In this document: positions 1 through 7,859 of the stretch, piece by piece | How the letters are laid out: the number at the start of each line of letters is the position of its first letter | Position numbering within the stretch: the first letter of the stretch is position 1 | NCBI RefSeq assembly: GCF_003841405.1 | Contig: NZ_PXYA01000001.1 | Coordinates: 62,001 to 126,000, forward strand | Length of the DNA: 64,000 nucleotides | Direction of reading: 5' to 3' | Origin: Tetragenococcus halophilus subsp. halophilus DSM 20339 | GTDB taxonomy: Bacteria; Bacillota; Bacilli; Lactobacillales; Enterococcaceae | Translations under genes and position numbers: made by a program | Notes under the pieces: generated by a model | Databases searched by the model: none | Told to the model about the DNA's origin: nothing | What the model saw: the letters and a program-made list of their open reading frames with translations, nothing else

Positions 1-684
1 ATCGAACAATCTGTGTCTTGGATTAAAGAAAAAATTCCAGCACAAACCTATCCCAAGCTACTTGATATAGGCTGCGGCCCAGGAATATATGCAGAAAAGT
101 TTGCTTTAGAGAATTATCAAGTAACGGGCGTTGACTTTTCCAAGCGATCGATTGATTATGCCAAAAAGTCCGCCCAGCAACATGGCTTAGCAAATATTTA
201 TTATTATCAAGACTATTTAGCAATGGATTTAAAACAAAGCTTTGATTTAGCTACATTAATCTATTGTGATTATGGTGCTTTATCGACTAAGGATCGTCAA
301 ACTTTACTGGATAATATTTATCAGCATTTAAAACCAGGTGGGAAATTATTACTTGATGTCTTTTCCCAAAAATTTTATCAACAATTTCAAGAAGAACAAA
401 AGTGGGAAAACTGTGAAAACGGAGGTTTTTGGCGTCCAGATGAGTATATTGCATTGTACGGAAATTATAAGTATTCGAATGATGTTACTTTAGAACAAAC
501 CACGATTGTTTCAGATACAGAAATTACACCTTATTATGTGTGGAATACTTGTTTTACAAAGGATGCATTGATAAAAGAAATGCAAGAAGCTGGTTTTGAG
601 TTTTGCGAAATTTTTAGCGATGTTACAGGACGAGCTTATAATGAAGAAAATAAGACGATGGCTATTATTATAGAAAAAAATTAG
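1..684 (+). CDS. Class I SAM-dependent methyltransferase (5' end outside window)
   Basis: Probable S-adenosylmethionine-dependent methyltransferase of the Rossmann-fold class I type; the substrate cannot be read from the sequence. The reading frame is open from the first base, so the true start lies upstream of the window. Motif I (LLDIGCGPG) lies near residue 22 and binds SAM. An acidic residue ends the second strand (VTGVDFS), followed by 'LKPGGKLLLDVF', typical of the motif III region. The C-terminal part resembles small-molecule methyltransferases. It is followed after 25 bases by a TspO gene on the same strand. Family call is firm; the physiological role is unknown. Confidence 0.85.
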   Translation: MEQSVSWIKEKIPAQTYPKLLDIGCGPGIYAEKFALENYQVTGVDFSKRSIDYAKKSAQQHGLANIYYYQDYLAMDLKQSFDLATLIYCDYGALSTKDRQTLLDNIYQHLKPGGKLLLDVFSQKFYQQFQEEQKWENCENGGFWRPDEYIALYGNYKYSNDVTLEQTTIVSDTEITPYYVWNTCFTKDALIKEMQEAGFEFCEIFSDVTGRAYNEENKTMAIIIEKN

Positions 685-709
685 TAAAAAAATTTAGGAG
701 GTCAAGTGT

Positions 710-1177
710 ATGAGAAAGTGGGTCGTTTGGTTAATAAGTGTCGTGGGTATTGAATTGACTGGGATTATTTCCGGATTTTTTGCAGGAGATATTCAAAGTG
801 TTTATCAACAATTGCAAAAACCGCCGCTATCGCCGCCTGGAAGTATCATTGGTACGATTTGGACCATCATATATGCGCTGATGGGGACAGCATTATTTTT
901 ATTGATTGTCTCTAAAGTTTCAAAAAAGATGAAAGCTTCGGCGATTACCTTGTTTGCCATACAACAAATTTTGAATTTTTCCTGGAGTATTCTATTTTTT
1001 GGCGGCAACCATTATTGGATTGCTACGCTGGTGATTATCGTGCTAATCGCCTTGATTATTTTCTGTATGCGTGTATTTTATTATATTAATAAAGCAGCTA
1101 GCTTCTTATTTGCTCCTTACTTAATCTGGTGTTTGTATGCCGGCTACTTATGTTTAGGACTTGCGATTTTAAATTAA
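710..1177 (+). CDS. TspO/MBR family membrane protein (tryptophan-rich sensory protein)
   Basis: A 155-residue integral membrane protein of the TspO/MBR (peripheral benzodiazepine receptor) family, which binds tetrapyrroles and influences oxidative or stress responses in other bacteria. The family signature 'KPPLSPPG' is near residue 42, followed by 'TIWTIIYALMG'. Five hydrophobic segments fit the five-helix fold and the length is typical. A good ribosome-binding site (AGGAGG) precedes the ATG. A strong bidirectional terminator follows, so this ends the rightward unit. The ligand and in vivo role cannot be deduced. Confidence 0.9.
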   Translation: MRKWVVWLISVVGIELTGIISGFFAGDIQSVYQQLQKPPLSPPGSIIGTIWTIIYALMGTALFLLIVSKVSKKMKASAITLFAIQQILNFSWSILFFGGNHYWIATLVIIVLIALIIFCMRVFYYINKAASFLFAPYLIWCLYAGYLCLGLAILN

Positions 1178-1222
1178 AAAAGAAGAAAAAAGTCTTTTTA
1201 TGAGGCTTTTTTCTTCTTTTTT
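1176..1222. terminator. Bidirectional intrinsic terminator
   Basis: A-rich left arm and T-rich right arm (about 1176-1194 and 1204-1222) form a near-perfect 17-19 bp stem with a U-run on either strand. It lies between convergent genes, overlapping the stop codons of tspO and the arsR-like gene, and would serve both. Confidence 0.8.
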
Positions 1223-1565
1223 ATTGATTTACTTCTTTTTCTTCTAATAGATTTAACAGTTGATCGATTAATTTTTTCATATCTTTGACATTATCAATCA
1301 TATTGGAGAAATAATAATAGTTTTTGGTGCCTTCACTACGAACAGAAACAATATTTGCTTGTTTTAAAATATTTAGATGGTGAGAAACAGCGGGTCTGGA
1401 TAACTGTGTAATTTCGGTTAAGTCGACGACACGCAATCCATCACAAGATTCTTGTTCTAATAAAGCCATAATAATAAGTTGTCTTTTTTCATCACCTAAC
1501 GCTAAAAGAAAATCTCTGGTGTCAGCAAATGCTGTTTTTAATTGTTGTAAATCTTGTTTTTCCAT
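1221..1565 (-). CDS. ArsR/SmtB-type winged-helix transcriptional regulator
   Basis: A 114-residue DNA-binding regulator. The recognition helix region 'ITQLSRPAVSHHLNILKQANIV' (about residues 52-73) is the classic ArsR-family motif, followed by the wing 'SVRSEGTKNYYYF'. No obvious metal-binding cysteine cluster is present (single Cys near residue 41), so it may sense something other than arsenite or zinc. A GAGGAG site precedes the ATG. It is transcribed leftward, just downstream of a GNAT acetyltransferase gene, with which it may form a two-gene unit. Target genes are unknown. Confidence 0.88.
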   Translation of the reverse strand: MEKQDLQQLKTAFADTRDFLLALGDEKRQLIIMALLEQESCDGLRVVDLTEITQLSRPAVSHHLNILKQANIVSVRSEGTKNYYYFSNMIDNVKDMKKLIDQLLNLLEEKEVNQ

Positions 1566-1591
1566 GATGAGCTCCTCTATGATTCATTTGT

Positions 1592-2074
1592 TTAATTAGT
1601 GGAATAATATTGATAGATAGGTAATTCAAAAATAAGCTGCCAGCCCTTTCTACCAGAATATTTTCTGCCGGTGTCATAAAAACCACCCTTTTTATACAAT
1701 TGAATAGCTTTAGTGTTTTCCTGGTTGACCCCTAAGATAATTGTCTTGATGTGAGGAAATTTCTCTTGAACAAAAGCGGGTAATTCCTTAAGCGCTTGTA
1801 AAGCAAAGCCTTTTCTAGCATATCTGCTATCAGTTGAAAAACTGCGTAGAAGGATACTATCCGTACGATCGGTATAATCATATTTATCTCTTCCTTCATC
1901 CAAAACAAAAAAAGTAACCAAATCATCGTGGTTCAAAGCTAAAATTCGATGCAACTCGCTACCTCGATGTGTTTGTAAAAGTGATTCTTGTGGGCTTTTA
2001 GAAAAGGTATCGTCGGCTAAGTAGTAGTTATTCAGGTAATCTTTATATTTTGCTGTGTATTCAATGAGTTTCAT
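1592..2074 (-). CDS. GNAT family N-acetyltransferase
   Basis: About 160 residues with the GNAT fold. The acetyl-CoA-binding loop is represented by 'RYARKGFALQAL' near residues 87-98. The C-terminal pattern 'NTKAIQLYKKGGFYDTGR' is the typical GNAT motif B with the Asn/Tyr pair. I chose the ATG at 2074 because an AGGTGG ribosome-binding site sits about 5 bases upstream; a TTG one codon earlier is also possible. It lies 26 bases upstream of the arsR-like gene on the same strand, which suggests co-transcription. The acceptor substrate is unknown. Confidence 0.85.
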   Translation of the reverse strand: MKLIEYTAKYKDYLNNYYLADDTFSKSPQESLLQTHRGSELHRILALNHDDLVTFFVLDEGRDKYDYTDRTDSILLRSFSTDSRYARKGFALQALKELPAFVQEKFPHIKTIILGVNQENTKAIQLYKKGGFYDTGRKYSGRKGWQLIFELPIYQYYSTN

Positions 2075-2187
2075 CAAACCACCTCGTTTTTAAATACTAT
2101 ACCATATTTATAAAACTAGGTGAAAAAGTTCCTATTTTATAACTTAATGTCTTTTTTAAAAGTTATGGTTAATTGAAAACATAATAG

Positions 2188-2216
2188 TTGACTAATATTC
2201 CCAAAAAGCATACGAT
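2188..2216 (+). promoter_or_regulatory. Candidate sigma-A promoter for the oxidoreductase operon
   Basis: TTGACT at 2188-2193 and TACGAT at 2211-2216 are separated by 17 bases and lie 53 bases before the GTG start of the MDR gene. The -10 matches consensus at 4 of 6 positions. Confidence 0.5.
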
Positions 2217-2268
2217 AATCTTCGTAAATTCAACGGTTTAAACCTTTGAACGATTAGGAGGAAAAAGC

Positions 2269-3282
2269 GTGGCACAAACGATGAAAGCAATGGGAATTTC
2301 TCATTATAAACAAGAAAAATTAGAAGAATTAACTTTACCTATGCCTGAAATTTCGGCTAATGAAGTATTAGTAGAAATTGTTGCTGCAAGTATTAACCCG
2401 GTTGATTTGAAAATTCGCGATGGAAAACTAAAAATGTTGTTAAGCTATGATATGCCCTTAGTTTTAGGCAATGATTTTGCCGGACGAATTGTAAAATTAG
2501 GCGATAAGGTAACAAAATTCAAGGTCGGTGATGAAGTTTACGGTCGACCACAAAAGTCTAAAATCGGCACATTTGCTGAATATATCGGTATTGACCAAGG
2601 AGATATTGCATTGAAGCCTAAAAATCTTACTTTTGAAGAAGCTGCATCGATTCCTTTGGTTGGCTTGACCAGTTATCAAGCCCTACACGATATTATGCAA
2701 GTAAAACCAGGCGATAAAGTATTAATCCAAGCTGGCTCTGGTGGCATTGGTACGATTGCGATTCAATTAGCTAAATTAATGGGCGTCTATGTCGCTACAA
2801 CAGCAAGTAACCGAGGCAAGGATTTAGTAACTCGTCTAGGTGCAGATCAAATAATTAACTATCATGAAGAAAATTTTGCGGAAGTCTTAAGTGATTATGA
2901 TGATGTCTTTGATACTTTAGGTGGTCAAAACTTGATGGATGGTTTTAGAATACTAAAACCAGGAGGTAACATAGTAACGATCAGCGGAACACCCAATGCT
3001 CGTTTTGGTAAAGAATATGGTGTCGGTTGGTTTAAAACCATGCTGTTTAGCCTCGCTTCATTTAAATTGACACGTTTAGAAAAGCAATACGACGTGAACT
3101 ATCACTTTCTATTCATGAAACCAAGTGATGAACAACTAGAAATTTTACGTGATTATATTGAAGATGGGAAATTAGAACCTATTGTGGATCGTGTATTTTC
3201 CTTTGAACAAACGCAAGAAGCTGTAGAATATTCAGAGTCTGGACATGCTAAAGGAAAAATCATAATTAAAATACAAGAATAA
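2269..3282 (+). CDS. NADP-dependent MDR oxidoreductase (quinone-oxidoreductase-like)
   Basis: A 337-residue medium-chain dehydrogenase/reductase. The N-terminal GroES-like domain carries 'ASINPVDLKIRDGKL' and 'PLVLGNDFAGRIVKLG'. The nucleotide-binding domain has 'VLIQAGSGGIGTIAIQLAKLMG' near residues 147-168. The structural and catalytic zinc cysteines are absent, so it belongs to the zinc-independent quinone reductase / enone reductase branch. Start is GTG at 2269 with AGGAGG 7 bases upstream. The next gene, an Hsp31/PfpI-like protein, follows after 17 bases, so the pair probably acts together on reactive carbonyls or quinones; that role is inferred from family and context. Confidence 0.88.
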   Translation: MAQTMKAMGISHYKQEKLEELTLPMPEISANEVLVEIVAASINPVDLKIRDGKLKMLLSYDMPLVLGNDFAGRIVKLGDKVTKFKVGDEVYGRPQKSKIGTFAEYIGIDQGDIALKPKNLTFEEAASIPLVGLTSYQALHDIMQVKPGDKVLIQAGSGGIGTIAIQLAKLMGVYVATTASNRGKDLVTRLGADQIINYHEENFAEVLSDYDDVFDTLGGQNLMDGFRILKPGGNIVTISGTPNARFGKEYGVGWFKTMLFSLASFKLTRLEKQYDVNYHFLFMKPSDEQLEILRDYIEDGKLEPIVDRVFSFEQTQEAVEYSESGHAKGKIIIKIQE

Positions 3283-3299
3283 TGAACGGAGTGGATTTG

Positions 3300-3974
3300 A
3301 TGAAAAAAATTCTCGTTGTGCTAACAAATACAGTAAAATATGGTGAAAAGAATGCAGCAACTGGTTTATGGCTAGGCGAAGCTACCGAATTTGTTGCTGA
3401 AGTGCAAAAACAAGGGTTTGAAGTAGATTATGTCAGTCCACAAGGTGGTTTTGTTCCTTTAGACCCACGTAGTATGAAATCGATCGACGACGAATCTTTT
3501 GCTGTCTATGAACAACGCCAATTCCAAGAAAAAGCACTGGCTCATTCATTGAAACCTAGCGAAGTGACGCCTGCTGATTATTGTGGGATTTATTACACAG
3601 GCGGCCATGGCGTGATGTGGGATTTTCCGAACAATCCCGAATTAGAAAAAATTAGTTTACAAATTTACGAAAATAATGGTTATGTGATGTCCGTTTGCCA
3701 CGGAATTGCAGGATTGTTATTTATGAAAAATAAAGATGGCGAATATTTTGTAAAAGACAAAAAGATTACAGGCTTTACGACAACAGAAGAACACCTGAGT
3801 GGAAAAAGTTCCGTTGTTCCATTTTATAATGAGAAAGTCGCTGAAGAACATGGCGCCCAGTTTGTCAAAGCAAGAGTCTTTAAATCATTTGCCGTACAGG
3901 ACGGACGAATCATCACAGGACAAAACCCATTTTCCGCCAAAGCAGTAGCAGAAAAGTTTTTAGAAAATATATAG
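3300..3974 (+). CDS. DJ-1/PfpI superfamily, Hsp31-like glutamine-amidotransferase-fold protein
   Basis: A 224-residue protein of the class I glutamine-amidotransferase-like fold. The nucleophile elbow 'VCHGIAGLL' places the catalytic Cys at about residue 133 with the adjacent His. 'YYTGGHGVMWDF' around residue 91 matches the Hsp31/HchA-type glyoxalase III or deglycase group. An ATG lies in frame at 3282, overlapping the preceding stop. I prefer ATG 3300 because CGGAGTGG lies 5-6 bases before it. It is probably translated from the same mRNA as the upstream oxidoreductase. Methylglyoxal or glycated-protein detoxification is the family-based guess. Confidence 0.85.
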   Translation: MKKILVVLTNTVKYGEKNAATGLWLGEATEFVAEVQKQGFEVDYVSPQGGFVPLDPRSMKSIDDESFAVYEQRQFQEKALAHSLKPSEVTPADYCGIYYTGGHGVMWDFPNNPELEKISLQIYENNGYVMSVCHGIAGLLFMKNKDGEYFVKDKKITGFTTTEEHLSGKSSVVPFYNEKVAEEHGAQFVKARVFKSFAVQDGRIITGQNPFSAKAVAEKFLENI

Positions 3975-4049
3975 CTGATCATGTGGATAAAAGCGCTGAA
4001 ATTCTTTATAAAGAGTTTTAGCGTTTTAGTTTTTATTGGATAGTAATGG

Positions 4050-4267
4050 ATTAGGGGCAACTTTTACGATGTGCCGCCAATCTATAAAATATTGGAGGCA
4101 ACTTTAGAGATGTGCCCCCAATCTATAAAACATTGGAGGCAACTCTTACGATGTGCCGCCAATCCATAAAATATTGGAGGCAACTTTAGAGATGTGCCCC
4201 CAATCTATAAGATATTGGAGGCAACTTTAGCGACATGTCCCCAATCCGTAAAATATTAGGTCCAACT
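4050..4267. repeat. 41-bp tandem hairpin array, family A (five units plus a partial)
   Basis: Unit boundaries ('ATTGGAGGCAACT' or close variants) fall at 4050, 4091, 4132, 4173, 4214 and 4255, exactly 41 bases apart. Each unit is a 32-base imperfect inverted repeat, opening with ATTGGAGGCA and closing with TGCCCCCAAT-like sequence, followed by a 9-base AT-rich spacer. Units alternate slightly in sequence (TTTAGAGATG versus CTTACGATG loops). No start codon or ribosome-binding site makes this look coding. It fills most of the 415 bases between the Hsp31-like gene and the GyrI-like pseudogene. Confidence 0.9.
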
Positions 4268-4389
4268 TATCTTTCATTAAAAAATATAAACTGTTTTAAA
4301 AAAGGTAGTGAAAACCATTTTAAAGCGTGTTACCGTTATTGATGAGGAACGATTAGCTAATCTTCTCAATATATTTTGGGAGGTAACAA

Positions 4390-4852
4390 ATGAATTATCA
4401 AATTGAAATTTTGGATAATTACAAAATGGTTCATGTTAGAAATATAGGGAAGTATGGAAGCCCTGAGAACTTTCAAATGATGGAAAACTTAAAAAAATGG
4501 ATTTCTCATAATCATTTAGAAGAAGACAAAAAGACTGAAGGGATTATTGGCATTGCACAAGGTAATCCTCAGCTTACACCAGTTGAACAATGTCGATTTG
4601 ATTTAATGCTGTTTACGGATAAAGATTTTTCCCAGGACTCTCAAGTAAATATGGGGGGATTTTGAAGGTGGAAAGTATGCAGTATTTACTGTGACTCATA
4701 CCACAGAAGCGGTCGATTCATTTTGGAAAAATATAGGTAAAACTATTTCTCAAAATCATTTAGATATTATAGCAAATGCGCCTATACTTGAACGCTACAA
4801 AGAAGAGGAAGGCGAAGACAAGATCTGTGAATTTTTAATACCAATGAAATAA
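4390..4852 (+). pseudogene. GyrI-like small-molecule-binding domain protein, frameshifted at a G6 tract
   Basis: The first part (about 88 residues, starting MNYQIEILDNYKMVHVRNI, with ribosome-binding site GGGAGG) matches the effector-binding domain found at the C-terminus of AraC regulators and in GyrI-like proteins. The frame ends at TGA just after a run of six G at about 4653-4658. With five G the frame would continue as 'GDFEGGKYAVFTVTHT...' to the TAA at 4850-4852, giving a complete domain of about 154 residues. No helix-turn-helix region precedes it. Either a one-base insertion inactivated the gene or the tract length is variable. Confidence 0.75.
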
Positions 4853-4896
4853 ATTATTTTCGTTCATAAGTCATAAAAAGTTAAGGGTGAATATTA

Positions 4897-5886
4897 CTGA
4901 GTTATAAAAGCTTATATTATTCAGAATTTGGTCAACCGGAATTGGTTATCCAAGAAACAAATAGAAGAATTTCGCATTTAGAGGAAGATGAAGCGCTCAT
5001 TGAAATGATGATGGCGCCCATTAATCCTTCCGATTTGATTCCTGTAACTGGAGCTTACGCCCACAGAATTCCCTTGCCCAGTACAGTTGGCTACGAAGGT
5101 GTTGGAGTTGTTAAAAAAGTTGGAAAAGCAGAGAATCAGTCATTAATAGGTAAAATGGTGTTACCTTTAAGAGAAGAGGGAACTTGGCAAGAGGGAGTAG
5201 TAATGAAAGCTAATCAGTTAATTATTGTTCCAGAAACTATCGATTATAAAATAGCTTGCCAAACTTATATCAATCCTATTACGGCCTGGTTGTTGTGTAC
5301 TCGAGTATTTACATTAAAAAAGCAAGATTTTTTATTAGTCAACGCCGGGAATTCTTCGATTGGAAAGATATTTATTCAACTTGCAAATATTTTAGGCTTT
5401 AAAATGATTTCGGTAGTTAGAAACGAGCAATATCGAGAACCGTTAAAGAAATTAGGTGCGGATTATGTGATTAACTCGGGAATAGAAAACGTTTTTGATG
5501 CGGTCATGGCAATAACGAAAGGAAAGGGCGTTCAAGCTGCTATCGATATGATTGGCAATTCAGCTGGAACAACTTTAGCTCGCTGTGTCAGAAATGGTGG
5601 AGATTTCCGTACGATTGGTTTGCTTTCAGGTCGTCAAGTGGACTTTCAATATATCGCGAATCATTTAACTATTACAGCAAAAATGTTTCACTTACGACAT
5701 TGGAGCGAAAATTGTTCCCTTGAAGAATGGCAAAAGCAGTTTGAGACAATCTTCCACTTAATAGATAAAAGAGAGCTGCAGCTAACTTTTCCGCAAATTG
5801 TTTATCCCTTTAGTCAATATAAACAAGCCATACAAAAAGCCTTAGATCCAACGGTAAAAGATAAAGTTTATCTTTCGTTTAATTAA
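4897..5886 (+). CDS. Zinc-independent MDR oxidoreductase (enoyl reductase-like), likely CTG start
   Basis: Medium-chain dehydrogenase/reductase of about 329 residues. 'APINPSDLIPVTGAY' and 'STVGYEGVGVVKKVG' mark the N-terminal domain, and 'LLVNAGNSSIGKIFIQLANILG' the cofactor-binding fold; the pattern resembles mitochondrial-type trans-2-enoyl-CoA reductases. The nearest ordinary start is TTG 4942, but the frame is open upstream as 'SYKSLYYSEFGQPE', which is the conserved first strand of the family. AAGGGTGA lies 6 bases before a CTG at 4897, so I place initiation there. An upstream in-frame stop at 4888 limits other choices. Substrate unknown. Confidence 0.8.
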   Translation: MSYKSLYYSEFGQPELVIQETNRRISHLEEDEALIEMMMAPINPSDLIPVTGAYAHRIPLPSTVGYEGVGVVKKVGKAENQSLIGKMVLPLREEGTWQEGVVMKANQLIIVPETIDYKIACQTYINPITAWLLCTRVFTLKKQDFLLVNAGNSSIGKIFIQLANILGFKMISVVRNEQYREPLKKLGADYVINSGIENVFDAVMAITKGKGVQAAIDMIGNSAGTTLARCVRNGGDFRTIGLLSGRQVDFQYIANHLTITAKMFHLRHWSENCSLEEWQKQFETIFHLIDKRELQLTFPQIVYPFSQYKQAIQKALDPTVKDKVYLSFN

Positions 5887-6115
5887 GCACATAAGAATAC
5901 AAAACTAATGGGGTTAAAACGTTATAAGCACATAAGCTTACCGAAGTTATGTGCTTAATTTAAATGTTTATTGTAAAAATGGGAGATTTCTCCAAAATAA
6001 GCACATAAGATCGGCGAACTAGTGTGGTTATCAGCAGATAAGCACATAAGTATGCAAAAGTAGTGTGGTTAAATCAGGCTAAGCACATAAGTTTCAATAA
6101 GTTGTGTGCTAAATC
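5885..6115. repeat. 41-bp tandem hairpin array, family B
   Basis: 'AAGCACATAAG' recurs at 5885, 5926, 5999, 6040 and 6081; the distances are 41, 73, 41 and 41. Each occurrence begins an imperfect inverted repeat of about 31-33 bases closing with TTATGTGCTT, AGTGTGGTT or GTTGTGTGCT, followed by a spacer of about 10 bases. The copy at 5926 is almost perfect (AAGCACATAA / TTATGTGCTT). The array starts within the stop region of the MDR gene and extends to about 110 bases before the glyoxalase II-like gene. Its sequence is unrelated to family A. Confidence 0.88.
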
Positions 6116-6223
6116 TACATTTTGACAATTTTTTATCATAAAAGTTTGCTAGCTATGATTTAACATATATTCATATTTACAGTAAAATGAATATAAGAAA
6201 AATGATAGAAAGCAGGAGATAAA

Positions 6224-6931
6224 ATGACAGTGACAGCTTTAGAAGCTTTATCGGATAATTATATTTGGCTTTATCAAAAGGATCAAAACCTTGTAGTTGT
6301 AGACCCAGGAGAAGCGCAGCCTGTGCTGGACTATTTAGCTAATCATGAAGAATTACATTTGACAGCTATTTTACTTACGCATAATCATGCTGACCACACT
6401 GGCGGTGTAAAAGAAATCGTAGCTGTATATCCGGGTACTACGGTTTATGGACCGGAAGAGTGTCGGGCCTATGCTACAAATATAGTTCATGAGGGCGAAA
6501 CCATTGATTTACTCGATCACAAATGGGAAATTATGTCAGTACCTGGACACACAAATGGGCATATCGCTTATTTAGTGGAGGATAAAGTTTTTTGTGGCGA
6601 TGCTTTATTTATGGCGGGTTGTGGCAGAGTCTTTACAGGAGATTACCAAGCGCAGTTTGAGACAGTTAATAAATTTGGACAACTAGCTGATGATACTAAA
6701 GTATATGCAGCTCACGAGTATTCAGACACCAATTTACGTTTTGCCAAAGAAGTGGACCCCTCAAATTCAGCAGTAAGTAAAGCACTAAAGAAAGTTCAGC
6801 AACAAAGAGAAAATAATGAACCAACATTGCCTTCGACAATCGAAATTGAAAAAGAAATCAACCCATTTATTCGTGCGAATGATTTTGATGAATTTGTTCA
6901 ATTAAGAAATAAACGTGATGGATTCAATTAA
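6224..6931 (+). CDS. gloB: Metallo-beta-lactamase-fold hydrolase, hydroxyacylglutathione hydrolase-like
   Basis: A 235-residue binuclear metal hydrolase. The THNHADH motif has His53, His55, Asp57 and His58. Later ligands are in 'VPGHTNGHIAY', 'CGDALFMAGCGRVFTGD' and 'YAAHEYSDTNLRFA', all in the order of glyoxalase II. The C-terminal region 'EKEINPFIRA' matches the substrate-binding helical domain of that enzyme. Glyoxalase II hydrolyses S-lactoylglutathione or another acyl-thiol, completing methylglyoxal detoxification. Ribosome-binding site AGGAGA precedes the ATG. A TTGACA at 6122 could be a -35 element, but no good -10 sits at 17 bases. The true thiol cofactor is not known. Confidence 0.88.
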   Translation: MTVTALEALSDNYIWLYQKDQNLVVVDPGEAQPVLDYLANHEELHLTAILLTHNHADHTGGVKEIVAVYPGTTVYGPEECRAYATNIVHEGETIDLLDHKWEIMSVPGHTNGHIAYLVEDKVFCGDALFMAGCGRVFTGDYQAQFETVNKFGQLADDTKVYAAHEYSDTNLRFAKEVDPSNSAVSKALKKVQQQRENNEPTLPSTIEIEKEINPFIRANDFDEFVQLRNKRDGFN

Positions 6932-7014
6932 TCGTAAGTGAGTAATTATCGTTGACTTTATGTATATACATCGTTTTTCCTATATAAAGGAAACCTTTTT
7001 AAGGAGTGATCATA

Positions 7015-7278
7015 ATGAATAATATTAAAGGTCAAACTCGTATTACACAGTGGGGAAATTCGATGATTATTCGAATCCCAAGTTATATTGTAAAACAATT
7101 AGGTTTAGAAGATAATCAAGCTTTAACTGTAACTACTCGAAATAATTCAATCGTTTTAACACCTATAAAAAAACAGCCGACTAATATTCATGACCTTTTT
7201 GCGGACTGGCAAGATGACGGTCAACGTGATCATGAGTTAGATTGGGGGAAAGCAGAAGGTAACGCGTTGCCTTGGTAA
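7015..7278 (+). CDS. MazE/AbrB-family antitoxin-like DNA-binding protein
   Basis: An 87-residue protein with the swapped-hairpin AbrB fold: 'TQWGNSMIIRIPSYIVKQLGL' is the MazE/SpoVT DNA-binding signature. The acidic, tryptophan-containing tail (FADWQDDG...ELDWGKAEG) is the toxin-binding part of MazE-like antitoxins. Start at ATG 7015 with AAGGAG eight bases before it; the GTG at 7006 overlaps the ribosome-binding site. The toxin gene downstream is ruined, so this is an orphan antitoxin, which may still autoregulate or neutralise a related toxin elsewhere. Confidence 0.85.
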   Translation: MNNIKGQTRITQWGNSMIIRIPSYIVKQLGLEDNQALTVTTRNNSIVLTPIKKQPTNIHDLFADWQDDGQRDHELDWGKAEGNALPW

Positions 7279-7615
7279 CACAAGGAGATATTTTTATGTG
7301 AACTTTAATCCAAGGTGAAGCCATAAACAGAGGACCCGACGTCCAGCAATTACTTTAAGCCATGACATGGTGCAACAAACAAGTAATATGACAATTGTAG
7401 CCCCCGTTAGCTCAACAAAACGTGGTTTTCCCATGTATTATTCTTTAGAAAGTACCAAAGTTGTTTATGGAAAAGTTTTATTGGACCAAACAATTGCATT
7501 AAACCTACAAGCAAGAAATGTAACTAAAGCAGACATTGTGGATCAGGTTTCTAAAAAAGAATTAACTGAGATCATCGCTATTTATAAATTCTTATTTAGC
7601 GTTGATGGTGAATAA
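7279..7615 (+). pseudogene. MazF/PemK-type toxin, inactivated
   Basis: Pieces of a MazF protein can be read in different frames. 'GDIF' is followed by 'VNFNPR' and a stop, then 'RRPAITLSHDMVQQTSN' continuing in frame to the TAA at 7613-7615. At least two small indels and a TGA break the N-terminal third, and no start codon with a ribosome-binding site remains upstream of the conserved strand. The last 82 codons are open from an internal ATG at 7367 but lack the N-terminal catalytic Arg-containing loop. The gene therefore cannot make a normal toxin. Confidence 0.82.
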
Positions 7616-7710
7616 TACAGCTTTACTCATCTTTTAATTGTAGTAAATATGTGTATTAATAAGTTATTTTATTGTCTTTGTTGCTATGTTCAATTGCATA
7701 AAATTTTAAT

Positions 7711-7745
7711 AAAACCAGGTAGCGATTTTTGACTACCTGGTTTTT
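7711..7745 (+). terminator. Intrinsic terminator after the mazE/mazF remnant
   Basis: AAAACCAGGTAG (7711-7722) pairs with CTACCTGGTTTTT (7733-7745) around a T-rich loop, giving a 12 bp stem with a U-tail. Confidence 0.85.
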
Positions 7746-7859
7746 CTAATATTTTGTCAAAGTAATGCTACTATGCAAAATTATCATTTCGAACCGGAGA
7801 GTGGGTGTCCTTTTTTACTAAAGAAGTTTACAAATTAGATAACAGGAAACGGAGCAATC

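Noticed and set aside
4050-4267. CRISPR-like array in family A
   Set aside because: The 9-base intervals are too short and too similar to be spacers; the repeats themselves vary.
6122-6159. Promoter TTGACA with TATGAT upstream of the glyoxalase II gene
   Set aside because: The spacing is 26 bases; the sequence at 17 bases (TTTGCT) is a poor -10.
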